In this document: piece by piece, positions 1 to 6,692 of the stretch | Layout: each line of letters opens with the position of its first letter | Position numbering within the stretch: the stretch's first letter is position 1 | Position numbers and translations under genes: made by a program | Notes under the pieces: generated by a model | The model's database searches: none | Seen by the model: the letters and a program-made list of their open reading frames with translations, nothing else | What the model was told of the DNA's origin: nothing | Assembly: GCA_025464925.1 (NCBI GenBank) | Contig: JAODMS010000053.1 | Location: forward strand, 1-7,012 | DNA from: Arthrobacter sp. | Lineage (GTDB): Bacteria; Actinomycetota; Actinomycetes; Actinomycetales; Micrococcaceae | Direction of reading: 5' to 3' | DNA length: 7,012 nucleotides

Positions 1-790
1 GCCGACAAAGCCGCTGACCGGGTCCGGGCGATCAACCGCCTGCAGGCCCAGCTGCTCGAATACTTCCCGGCGCTGGAGCGGGCCTTCGACTACAGCCGCT
101 CCAAGGCCGCCCTGCTGCTGCTCACCAGACACCGGACCCCGGACGGGATCCGCCGCGCCGGCGAAGCCAGGCTGCACGCCTGGCTGAAGAAATACGGCGC
201 CCGCTCCTCCGCCGCGGTCGCCCAGGCCGCCGTCGACGCTGCGAAATCCCAGCACACCACCGTCCCGGCCCAACACCTCGGGGAACAGATCGTCGCCGCC
301 CTCGCCCGGGAAATCATCACCCTGGACAAGGAACTGGCCGACCTCGACGCGCTGATCAGCGAGAAGGTCACCGAACACCAGCACACCCCGATCCTGCTGA
401 GCATGCCCGGCTTCGGACCCGTCCTCGCCGCCGAGTTCCTCGGCGCCACCGGCGGGGACCTCACCGTCTTCCAGCCCGCCGACCGCTTCGCGGGCCTTGC
501 CGGCCTCGCCCCGGCACCAAGAGACTCCGGCCGGATCACCGGCAACCACCACCGCCCCCGGCGCTACGACCGCCGGCTGCTGCGGGTCTTCTACCTCTCC
601 TCGCTTTCCGCGCTGAAGTCCTGCCCCTCCTCGCGGACCTACTACGACCGGAAACGTGTGAAAGGAAAATCCCATATCCAGGCGGATGCTCTCCCTGGCC
701 CGGCGCCGCCTCAACGTCCTCTGGGCCATGCTCCGCGACGGCACCACCTACACCCCGGTCCCGGTCCCGGCAGCCCGCCTGGCTGCCTGA
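1..790 (+). pseudogene. IS110-family transposase, C-terminal part, frameshifted
   Basis: This is the C-terminal part of an IS110/IS116/IS902-type transposase, an enzyme that moves its element by RNA-guided recombination. Reading is open from base 1, so the N-terminal DEDD domain lies outside the window. The Transposase_20-type domain is visible around 394-600 (LLSMPGFGPVLAAEFLG, then LAGLAPAPRDSGRITGN). The serine of RDSG, codon 526-528, is the likely counterpart of the catalytic serine known in this family. The typical SRTYYDRKR segment follows near 631-657. Just after HIQA the frame breaks: an extra G around 682-686 shifts reading, and the usual ending (LARRRLNVLWAMLRDGTTY) continues in the next frame to a TGA at 788-790. 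Without the repair the original frame runs to a stop at 847-849. The lesion lies downstream of the catalytic region, so loss of activity is likely but not certain. Confidence 0.88.
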
Positions 791-989
791 GCTGCCCAGG
801 TCCCGCGACCCCTGCGAGGGCCGAATCGGGGTGGCTGGCTGGGCGCTAATTTCGCGCGTTGGTCCTGGAATCCGGACCCGTGCTGTTGAGGGGTGCGCGC
901 ACGAAGCCGGTCCCTGGTGGTCGGTTACGCCGCTGGCGGTGCGACCTTGAATTCCGCCGATTTCGTTCCTCTCAGCAAAGTCAGTCCGG
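791..989. other. Non-coding stretch between transposase and P450 3' ends
   Basis: This stretch separates two genes that converge on it. It should contain the right end of the IS110 element, but these elements lack long terminal inverted repeats and I could not place the boundary. A small inverted repeat (GGTCC at 861-865, GGACC at 874-878) and a perfect 10-base palindrome (GTGCGCGCAC, 893-902) are present. Neither is followed by a T run, so I do not call a terminator. No gene is seen. Confidence 0.5.
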
Positions 990-2179
990 TCAGAGTGGCT
1001 GGTCCATCACCGTCACAGCCCGAGGGGCTTGGAATGACAGGAGCCGGATCCAGTCTGGATTCACGTCCCGTAGCTGTATTCGCGAAAGTGCCGCGGCGGT
1101 TTCCTGGACAATGATGGCGGCCTCGAGTTCTGCCAGTTTGGCACCGAGGCAGCGGTGGATGCCCGAGCCAAAAACCAGGCCGTATGCGGTCGGTGGTATG
1201 TGCTGGGCCTCTTGCGTTCGGGGAGAGGAGCCTCGGGTTTCGGCTGGTACCGTGACGTGGTTGCCGCTCAGTTCGAGGAGGATTTCTGTGCCAGCAGGGA
1301 TCGGGGCTCCCTCAAGGCTCGTGTCGTGGGCTGCCACTCGGCGCCAGGTGGGGACGGATGATTCGGTGGCGAGCACGTGCCGGACCGTGCTCCTGGAGCC
1401 TTCTTCGGATGCGGCGTCCTTCCAGCCCACTGGGTTGGATCCTTCAAGGAGTCGGAACAGGGTGGTGCTGATCAGCTGGGTGGTTGTCTCCTGTCCGGCG
1501 ATGAGCAGGAAGTAGCCGAGCGAGCAGATTTCGGGGGTCGACAGGCCGTGTTCAGCCAGAGATTTGAAGAGGTTGCGTCCCGGTGCCGTCATGGATTCTG
1601 CGACGAGTTTGCGCAGCCAGAGGTAGAACTCCGCCGCGCTGTGGGCCAGCTCGAGTTGCCGGGCTTCGTCGGGCCAACCCCAGAACAACTCCATGGAGTC
1701 AAGACTCCACCGTTTGAGGTCTGCAAGGTCCCGTACGGGCAGCCCGAGGAGTTCGAGCATGACGATTGCCGGCGGAAACGCCGCCACCGTTTGGACGAGG
1801 TCCACATGAGCGGACCTCGCGAGCTGGCCCTCGGCGTTCCTTGCCGCTTCCTGTGCCAGTTCCCGGATCCGCGGCTCCATGGCCGCGACTGTGGCGGGCG
1901 TGAAAAACCCGCCACGATCTTGCGGATCCCGGCGTGCGTGTCGGTGTCGTTGCTGGCCAGCACGGGAGGCAACGCAAAGCGAACGCGCTGCAGCACGCGC
2001 AGGGCCGGTCCTGCCAGGGGTGTCACCGCGACCAGCGCATTGGCTGGGCTGAAATCGCCCGGCCGGTGCAGGACTTGCCGGACCATATCCGGGTCACGCA
2101 CCCCCATGTACGGGCATTGGGCCTGTCCAAGGCTTTCCGTCTGCGGCTCCGCGGATCTGGTTGCTGGTGGCGGGTTCAT
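990..2179 (-). pseudogene. Cytochrome P450, last gene of the biotin operon, frameshifted
   Basis: This is a bacterial soluble class I type P450 of near-normal length (about 396 codons). The start is the ATG at 2179-2177, which overlaps the bioD stop as ATGA; no clear ribosome site precedes it, so translation probably depends on coupling. In order: a C-helix segment (THAGIRKIV); a break at 1903-1907, where one base is missing from a run of five A (T on the coding strand) and FFTPATVAAMEPR continues in the next frame; the I-helix oxygen-binding motif AGQETT; a PTWRRVA strand; and a canonical heme loop FGSGIHRCLG with the cysteine ligand. Between about 1195 and 1260 the frame seems to shift and shift back: the alternative frame reads RYQPKPEAPLPERKRP, which looks like the usual segment before the heme loop. 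The ExxR salt-bridge motif expected before ESSVPTWRR is not visible; RHVLA stands there. Operon position suggests a biotin precursor role like BioI (acyl chain cleavage to a pimeloyl group), but I do not see specific similarity to Bacillus BioI. Confidence 0.85.
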
Positions 2180-2853
2180 GCGGGCAGGCCGTTCAGCCAC
2201 GCCGCCGCTTCGGCACGGAAAGCGGCCGGGGACAGTCCGGAGGCGTGCCCGGGGAGGGCGCCGAGGAAGGGCACCGACAGCGATCCGAGCACCTCTCGGT
2301 TGCTGTGGTGTACGACGTCGGGGTTGCCTGGCCAGCTTCCCAGCACTACGCCGAGGACCCGGAGGTCGCGGGTGTGCAGCGCTTCGAGGGTCAGAGCGGT
2401 GTGGTTCAGGGTGCCGAGGTCCGGCCGGGCGACGACCACGAATGCCGCTGCCAGGAGCGATCCGAGGTCCGCCAGGGTGCAGCCGTCGGAATCCAGCTCC
2501 ACCAGCAGGCCGCCTGCGCCCTCAACCAGGACATGGTCGTGGGACGCGGCGAGCTCGCGGACGCGTTTGGCGTGCGCAGCCACTCCGGGAAGGGGTATTG
2601 CGTCGATGGCGGCCGCTGCTACCGGCGCCAATGGCTCCTGGAGAACCACCCCGGTTTCTGCTGTCACGGCGCCTGCGAGCCGGATGATTTCGGCTGTGTC
2701 GGAATCGCCGGCGGCAGCTCCTGACTGGCAGGGCTTGTAGACCGCGACGCTGCGCCCTTTTTCGTGGAGGGAGGCGGCGACGGCCGCCGTTGTGATGGTC
2801 TTGCCGACGCCGGTGTCCGTTCCGGTGATCATGATGACATCGGGCAGGTTCAT
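2176..2853 (-). CDS. bioD: Dethiobiotin synthetase BioD
   Basis: This is the ATP-dependent enzyme that closes the ureido ring of 7,8-diaminopelargonate with CO2 to give dethiobiotin, the penultimate biotin step, in the cytoplasm. It is 225 residues long, normal for BioD. The Walker A loop GTDTGVGKT is at residues 11-19, the substrate and Mg-binding KPCQSG at 40-45, and VEGAGG at 110-115. The start is the ATG at 2853-2851: it overlaps the bioF stop as ATGA, has a strong GGAGG at 2865-2861 with a 7-base gap, and puts the Walker A loop at its usual distance from the N-terminus. An upstream in-frame start at 2979 would add 42 residues unlike BioD that lie inside bioF. The reading frame is intact, unlike bioA and bioF beside it. 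Confidence 0.95.
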   Translation of the reverse strand: MNLPDVIMITGTDTGVGKTITTAAVAASLHEKGRSVAVYKPCQSGAAAGDSDTAEIIRLAGAVTAETGVVLQEPLAPVAAAAIDAIPLPGVAAHAKRVRELAASHDHVLVEGAGGLLVELDSDGCTLADLGSLLAAAFVVVARPDLGTLNHTALTLEALHTRDLRVLGVVLGSWPGNPDVVHHSNREVLGSLSVPFLGALPGHASGLSPAAFRAEAAAWLNGLPA

Positions 2854-3632
2854 GGAAGTTCCTCCAAAATGCTGCGCAGTACTGCGCAGCTGTCTTCGAT
2901 TTCCTTGGGTGTAAGGGTGGCGCGCGCGGTGAGCCGCAGGCGGGAAATCCCGTCCGGAACGGACGGGGGGCGGAAACAACCAATCCGGACGCCGGCGGTG
3001 CGCGCGGCCCCGATGGCTGCCAGGGCCGATTCGGCTGACGGCATGGCGATGGACTGGACCGCCCCCGCCCCGTGCTCGACCTCAGCGCCGCGGGCTGCAA
3101 GGGCCGGGGCAAGTCCGGCGGCAAGGGCAGCAGCGTTAGTTCGGACGGACCCGGCCCGCCAAGGTTCCTCGCAGATGATCCGCACCCCGGCGAGGGCCGC
3201 GGCGGCGGACGCGGGCGCCAGGCCCGTGTCGAAGATAAAGCTCCGGGCACGGTTGATGAGGTGGTCCCGGAGCAGGGGGGATCCCAGGACCGCCCCGCCC
3301 TGGGATCCCAGGGCCTTGGACAGCGTCGCCGTCACGATCACGTTCGGATGCCCGGCGAGGGCTGTTCCGGCTACCGAGCCGCGGCCCTGAAAGGTGCCGG
3401 TGCCGGTGACTCCCAGGCTGTGCGCCTCGTCGATGAGCAGCACCGCGTCGTGCTGCTCCGCCAAGGCCAGCAGACCCGCAAGCCGCGGATCCGTTGCGAG
3501 GCCCAGATAGTCGTTGCTGGCCAGGTCGATGAACTGTTCGTCCGCGGCGCGGGGGAGCGGGCGGCGGACCAGACCACGGCGGTCCCGGACGGAGGCTTGT
3601 TGCTCGAGCCATCGAGTCATCGAGGTGCTCAT
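2850..3632 (-). pseudogene. bioF: BioF (KAPA synthase) with large in-frame internal deletion
   Basis: BioF is the PLP enzyme that condenses pimeloyl-ACP or pimeloyl-CoA with L-alanine to give KAPA. Here the frame is open for 260 codons against about 384 in E. coli BioF. The N-terminal NDYLGL (residues 40-45) is present, but DPRL (48-51) is joined directly to AGLLALAEQHDAVLLIDEAH, so about 124 residues are missing with the junction near 3470-3482. Retained: the PLP-contacting Asp68 and His71 of IDEAHSLG, and the Schiff-base Lys106 of ATLSKALG. Lost: the glycine-rich segment and the His that stacks on PLP (His133 in E. coli numbering), plus the segment before the DEAH motif. The product is very unlikely to be active. 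The start ATG at 3632 overlaps the bioA stop (ATGA), with GGAG at 3643-3640; the stop overlaps the bioD start. Confidence 0.9.
2861..2865 (-). promoter_or_regulatory. Ribosome binding site deciding the bioD start
   Basis: GGAGG on the minus strand, inside the end of bioF, lies 7 bases before the ATG at 2853. It is the strongest such site in the operon and supports the ATGA-overlap start over the longer open frame. It may let bioD be translated even though bioF and bioA upstream are broken. Confidence 0.75.
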
Positions 3633-4875
3633 GCTGCGTCTCCGGAGCGTTCCGGGCCGCGTTCGTGGACTTCGGTGACGGCAGCCGTCATGCCTGCGGT
3701 GATCTGTTCGATGTCCGCCGCGGTGCTGACGTACGGGGGCATGGTGTAGACGAGGTTCCGGAAAGGGCGCACCCAGACCCCCTGCCGGATGGCAGCCCGG
3801 GTGACGGCGGGGACGTCGACGGCGTCATGGAGTTCGATGACTCCGACGGCGCCGACGGTGCGGACCTCTGCCACGGACTCAAGTCCCCGGGCGGCGGCGA
3901 GCCCGGATGCCAGGCCCGCGCCGATCCGGGCGACGTCGGCGCGCCAGGCACCGTCGTTGATGATGCTCAGGCTGGCGTTGGCCACCGCGCATGCCAGCGG
4001 GTTGCCCATGAAGGTGGGGCCGTGCAGCAGCGCGCCGGCTGGCCCGTTGGACACGGCACTAGCGACGTCTGCGGTGCAGAGCATGGCGGCCAGGGTCAGG
4101 TACCCGCCGGTCAGGGCCTTGCCCACGCACATGATGTCCGGGACCACGCCGGCATGGTCGGCGGCGAACAGCTCGCCGGTGCGGCCAAGCCGGTGGCGAT
4201 CTCATCGAAGATGAGCAGCAGCCCGTGCCGGTCAGCCACGTGTCGCAGAACTGTCAGGCATTCGGCAGGGTAGGGATACATGCCCCCGGCGCCCTAGAGG
4301 ACCGGTTCGACGATAATCGCAGCCAGCTCCCCGGAACGCGCTGCCGCGATGCTCTTGAGCTCGGAGGCCCACGCCTGGATCGTTTCCGGGTTGCGGACGC
4401 CGCGGCCGGGGGCCGGGGAGCAAACACGTTGCCACCCAGCAAACCGGGGAAATCCGCGTGCATCCCGTCCACAGGGTCACAGACCCCCATGGCCGCAAAA
4501 GTGTCGCCGTGGTATCCGCCGCGGATGCTCAGGAACCGCTGCCGCTGCGGGTGGCCGGACGCGGTCTGGAACTGCACCGCCAGCTTCAGCGCGACCTCCA
4601 CCGATACCGAACCCGAGTCCGCGAGGAACACCCGGTCCAATCGGGACCGCCCGGGCGCAGAAGGGGCCATATCCACCAGCCGCTCGGCCAATCCCACCGC
4701 CGGGGCATGGGTGAGCCCGCCGAACATCACATGGCTGAAATCATCGAGTTGCCGCTTCGCGGCCGCGTCCAGTACCGGGTGGCGGTAGCCGTGGATCGCC
4801 GACCACCACGAGGACATGGCATCAATGACTTCATGGCGTGTGCCGTTTTCGCTTCGGAGCCGCAACCTGCGTCAT
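3629..4875 (-). pseudogene. bioA: BioA (DAPA aminotransferase), multiply disrupted
   Basis: BioA is the PLP aminotransferase that uses S-adenosylmethionine as amino donor to turn KAPA into 7,8-diaminopelargonate. Recognisable pieces: [55 protein letters not shown], the PLP-lysine segment CVGKALTGGY, and HGPTFMGNPLACA. Four lesions are seen. The original start, ATG at 4875-4873 overlapping the bsaP stop (ATGA), reads only MTQ before joining out of frame to RLRSENG; about 30 codons, including the conserved WHPY region, are missing. One C is missing (coding strand) in the run at about 4386-4390, where frame ATRKR should be [13 protein letters not shown] at 4296-4294 replaces the glutamine of VLQGAGG (CAG to TAG). 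One T is missing near 4187-4188 (GLAAP in place of GFGRTGELF). The gene cannot make a full product. Confidence 0.93.
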
Positions 4876-5111
4876 CGGATGAGCACCCCGTGACGGGAAC
4901 ATTCTGCGCTCCAGCCGGTGGGCGTGACCTGGACCTTCATCCGCCTCCTGCAGTGGGCGCAGTAGCGTGGCGGTTCCAGCGTCAGCAGCTCGACGCAGCG
5001 CCGGTGTTTGTCCGCCGCCGGGAGGCCGCCGTCCTCGGGCTCCCCGCAGTGTCCGCAGAACGTGCCGGTTGTCGAGCCGGTCGGGACCCCGGCTGCCGGG
5101 ACCGTGTTCAT
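4872..5111 (-). CDS. bsaP: Biotin synthase auxiliary protein BsaP-like small Cys-rich protein
   Basis: This is a 79-residue protein between bioB and bioA, the place of the actinobacterial biotin synthase accessory gene. BsaP is known from mycobacteria as a small protein that BioB needs to turn dethiobiotin into biotin. The sequence has six cysteines (19, 22, 39, 51, 54, 71), including CGHC (19-22) and CAHC (51-54), and a C-terminal block [17 protein letters not shown], then GW and CSRHG, which matches my recollection of that family. The pattern suggests metal or iron-sulfur binding, which is inference. The start ATG (5111-5109) overlaps the bioB stop as ATGA; the nearest purine-rich site (AAGGAA, 5131-5126) is 14 bases away, so coupling to bioB is the likely route of translation. 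The stop overlaps the ruined bioA start. The gene looks intact. Confidence 0.82.
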   Translation of the reverse strand: MNTVPAAGVPTGSTTGTFCGHCGEPEDGGLPAADKHRRCVELLTLEPPRYCAHCRRRMKVQVTPTGWSAECSRHGVLIR

Positions 5112-6133
5112 AGTGATTTCTGGAATTCCTTGATGGGCATGTTCAGCTCGACCAGCAGGTTCAGGTCCGCGTCGGCGGCCCGGCCCAGGGTGGTGAGGTA
5201 GTTTCCGACGATGACGGCGTTGATGCCGCCGAGCAGGCCGTCGCGGGTACCGAGATCACCGAGGGTCAATTCGCGGCCGCCGGCGTAGCGCAGCACGGTC
5301 CGTGGCATGGCCAGACGGAACGCAGCGATCGCGCGGAGGGCGTCCTTTCCGTCCATGATCCCCTGGTTTTCGAGAGGGGTCCCGGGCCGGGGGTTCAGGA
5401 AGTTCAGCGGGACCTCGTGGGGTTCGAGGGCGGCGAGCTGGGCGGCGAGTTCGGCCCGCTGTTCGAGGGATTCGCCCATGCCGATCAGGGCGCCGCAGCA
5501 GAGCTCCATGCCGGCGGCCTTGACCATGTTGCAGGTCTCGAGACGCTCCTCATAGCTGTGCGTGGTGACCACCTCGGAAAAGTAGCTGCGCGCTGTTTCC
5601 AGATTGTGGTTGTAGCGGTGCACCCCCCAAGCGGCGAGCTGGTCCACCTGGTGCTGGGTCAGCATGCCCAGGGAGCAGGCGATGTTGATGTCCACGGCTT
5701 CGTTGATACGGTCGATCGCGAACTTGATCTGGTTCATCAGTTTGATGTCTGGTCCGCGGACGGCGGCCACGATGCAGAATTCGGTGGCACCGGTCGCGGC
5801 CGTTTCATTTGCCGCCTTGACCAGTTCGGGAATGTCCAGCCACACGCCCCGGACGGGGGAATCGAAGAGCCCGGACTGGCTGCAGAAGTGGCAGTCCTCG
5901 GGGCACCCGCCGGTCTTGATGGAGATGATGCCTTCGACCTCGACGTCCTCACCGCAGTGCCTCAGACGCACCTCGTGGGCCAGCTGCAGCGCCGCCGGAA
6001 GGGCTTCATCGGGCAGGCGTAGCACCTCCAGCAGTTGGCCCTGCGTCAGCCCGCGTCCTTCTTCAAGGACCTGCTCTCGGGCTGTTTCGAGAATCTCGTA
6101 CCGGGTAATCGCCGGATGTGCCGGAATCGTCAT
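5108..6133 (-). CDS. bioB: Biotin synthase BioB
   Basis: This is the radical SAM enzyme that inserts sulfur into dethiobiotin to make biotin, the last step of the pathway. It is 341 residues long, normal for BioB, with no break. The 4Fe-4S motif CxxxCxxC is [14 protein letters not shown] with Cys77, Cys81 and Cys84. The ligands of the second, 2Fe-2S cluster are in place: Cys120 ([11 protein letters not shown]), Cys153 (IACSLGML), Cys212 ([11 protein letters not shown]) and Arg287 (AGGRE). YNHNLETA and FLNPRPGTP are also typical. The ATG at 6133 has AAAGGA at 6145-6140 with a 6-base gap. It is the first gene of the operon, and its stop overlaps the bsaP start. It probably works with the protein of that next gene, as actinobacterial BioB enzymes do. 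Confidence 0.97.
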   Translation of the reverse strand: MTIPAHPAITRYEILETAREQVLEEGRGLTQGQLLEVLRLPDEALPAALQLAHEVRLRHCGEDVEVEGIISIKTGGCPEDCHFCSQSGLFDSPVRGVWLDIPELVKAANETAATGATEFCIVAAVRGPDIKLMNQIKFAIDRINEAVDINIACSLGMLTQHQVDQLAAWGVHRYNHNLETARSYFSEVVTTHSYEERLETCNMVKAAGMELCCGALIGMGESLEQRAELAAQLAALEPHEVPLNFLNPRPGTPLENQGIMDGKDALRAIAAFRLAMPRTVLRYAGGRELTLGDLGTRDGLLGGINAVIVGNYLTTLGRAADADLNLLVELNMPIKEFQKSL

Positions 6134-6139
6134 TGATCG

Positions 6140-6145
6140 TCCTTT
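6140..6145 (-). promoter_or_regulatory. Ribosome binding site of bioB
   Basis: AAAGGA on the minus strand lies 6 bases before the bioB ATG. It is the one free-standing ribosome site at the head of the operon, since the downstream genes start inside the gene before them. Confidence 0.75.
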
Positions 6146-6187
6146 GCGTTGCCTGGTTGCGGGTATGCCGTAGAACTGAGGCTAGTT

Positions 6188-6199
6188 TCCTGATCAGGA
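6188..6199. promoter_or_regulatory. Perfect 12-base palindrome upstream of bioB, candidate operator
   Basis: TCCTGATCAGGA reads the same on both strands and lies 55-66 bases before the bioB start, where an operator or promoter would be expected. It does not resemble the classical BirA box (TTGTAAAC and its inverse about 15 bases apart) or the corynebacterial BioQ half-sites as I know them. A regulatory role is inferred from symmetry and position only. Confidence 0.4.
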
Positions 6200-6206
6200 C
6201 AGGATT

Positions 6207-6223
6207 TTGTTGGGTACCTACAA
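6207..6223. promoter_or_regulatory. Imperfect 17-base palindrome upstream of bioB
   Basis: TTGTTGGGTACCTACAA pairs at 12 of 16 positions around base 6215, with TTGT/ACAA ends. It lies 74-90 bases before bioB. The TTGT/ACAA ends recall biotin operators, but the spacing between half-sites is far too short for BirA. It could be a site for a TetR-type or other dimeric repressor; this is inference. Confidence 0.3.
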
Positions 6224-6391
6224 CCGGGCGGTTGAGGCCTTGGTCCGGCCCTCACTTTCACGCGACCTGCACCCCGGTCCCTGGTCCCCGCGCCGAAAGC
6301 CCTCAGGCTGCGTGAATCGCTCGACTCCCAACCCCCCATGGAGACGTCGGACGCTGGGCGGCGGCGGGGAGGAAAAGGACCTCGCTGCGCT

Positions 6392-6538
6392 CGGACAGCA
6401 CAAGCATTTTTCTTTTTTGCTGCTGTCCGGTGGATCATACGTGTCCGCTCCACCGCCGCAACCGTCCTGCGGACGGCCGCGCAGCCGATGGATTGTGTTC
6501 GGCGCTGCGCTTATTTCCTCCCACAATCCATCCGCTGC
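6392..6538. repeat. Cluster of four adjacent stem-loops
   Basis: Four inverted repeats lie almost end to end. Stem 1: CGGACAGCA (6392-6400) with TGCTGTCCG (6421-6429), 9 of 9, with a T-rich loop. Stem 2: CGGTGGA (6428-6434) with TCCACCG (6449-6455), 7 of 7. Stem 3: CCGTCC (6462-6467) with GGACGG (6471-6476), 6 of 6, loop TGC. Stem 4: 6481-6497 with 6522-6538, 17-base arms with 16 matches and a 24-base loop, core GATGGATTGTG. The arrangement would suit a structured RNA, a transfer or replication origin, or a mobile element end. Nothing in the sequence decides between these. Confidence 0.7.
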
Positions 6539-6642
6539 TTTCCCTGCGGGTGGACCGGGCCTCCGTCGGGCACAGCTACGCGATGCTCCGCCAGCAGGCA
6601 AAAACATTGTGAGACTTATCAGCAGCTGGTCTGGGACTGGCT

Positions 6643-6661
6643 GGCAGGATAGGTACCTGCC
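6643..6661. repeat. Inverted repeat upstream of the right-hand gene
   Basis: GGCAGG (6643-6648) and CCTGCC (6656-6661) are perfect 6-base arms around a 7-base loop, 31 bases before the ATG at 6693. It could be an operator or a leader hairpin. It shares the core GGTACCT with the palindrome at 6207-6223 on the other side of the same intergenic region. Confidence 0.4.
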
Positions 6662-6692
6662 GTCCCGCCCCAGCGAAACGGAGCATCACCTC

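Larger units (their letters stand above)
6134..6692. other. Non-coding region with bioB upstream signals and stem-loops
   Basis: This 559-base stretch lies between the divergent starts of bioB (leftward) and the gene at 6693 (rightward). I see no convincing protein gene in it; the short open frames on both strands show no known motif. The bioB-proximal 100 bases hold two palindromes and should contain the operon promoter, but no clear -35/-10 pair stands out on the minus strand. The middle part (6392-6538) is packed with inverted repeats. A further perfect repeat lies at 6643-6661, ahead of the right-hand gene. A wider 7-base pair (TTCACGC 6257-6263, GCGTGAA 6310-6316) is weaker. Confidence 0.6.

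Noticed and set aside
1377..2687. Long plus-strand open frame of 436 codons across the P450 and bioD
   Set aside because: It is rich in Arg, Gly and Pro with no known motif, and lies opposite clear P450 and BioD sequence. High GC makes long antisense frames common.
2854..2979. Longer bioD with 42 extra N-terminal residues
   Set aside because: The extra part is antisense-like text inside bioF coding sequence. The ATG at 2853 has GGAGG, the ATGA overlap and the normal distance to the Walker A loop.
4254..4865. bioA as an intact 203-codon gene starting at TTG
   Set aside because: It lacks the N-terminal region, and its last 50 residues are out of frame. BioA text continues in two other frames down to 3629.
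990..4875. Frameshifts explained purely by sequencing error
   Set aside because: The one-base losses in short runs could be errors, but the two large deletions in bioA and bioF and the TAG in bioA are not typical read errors. Resequencing would settle the single-base cases.
6207..6223. BirA box upstream of bioB
   Set aside because: The ends TTGT and ACAA fit, but BirA half-sites are separated by about 15 bases and here the whole palindrome is 17 bases.
6392..6429. Rho-independent terminator
   Set aside because: The T run is inside the loop and not after the stem on the plus strand, and no gene ends just before it on either strand.
6134..6692. CRISPR array or riboswitch in the intergenic region
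   Set aside because: There are no regularly spaced direct repeats, and no known riboswitch core was seen. The repeats are inverted and of different sequence.
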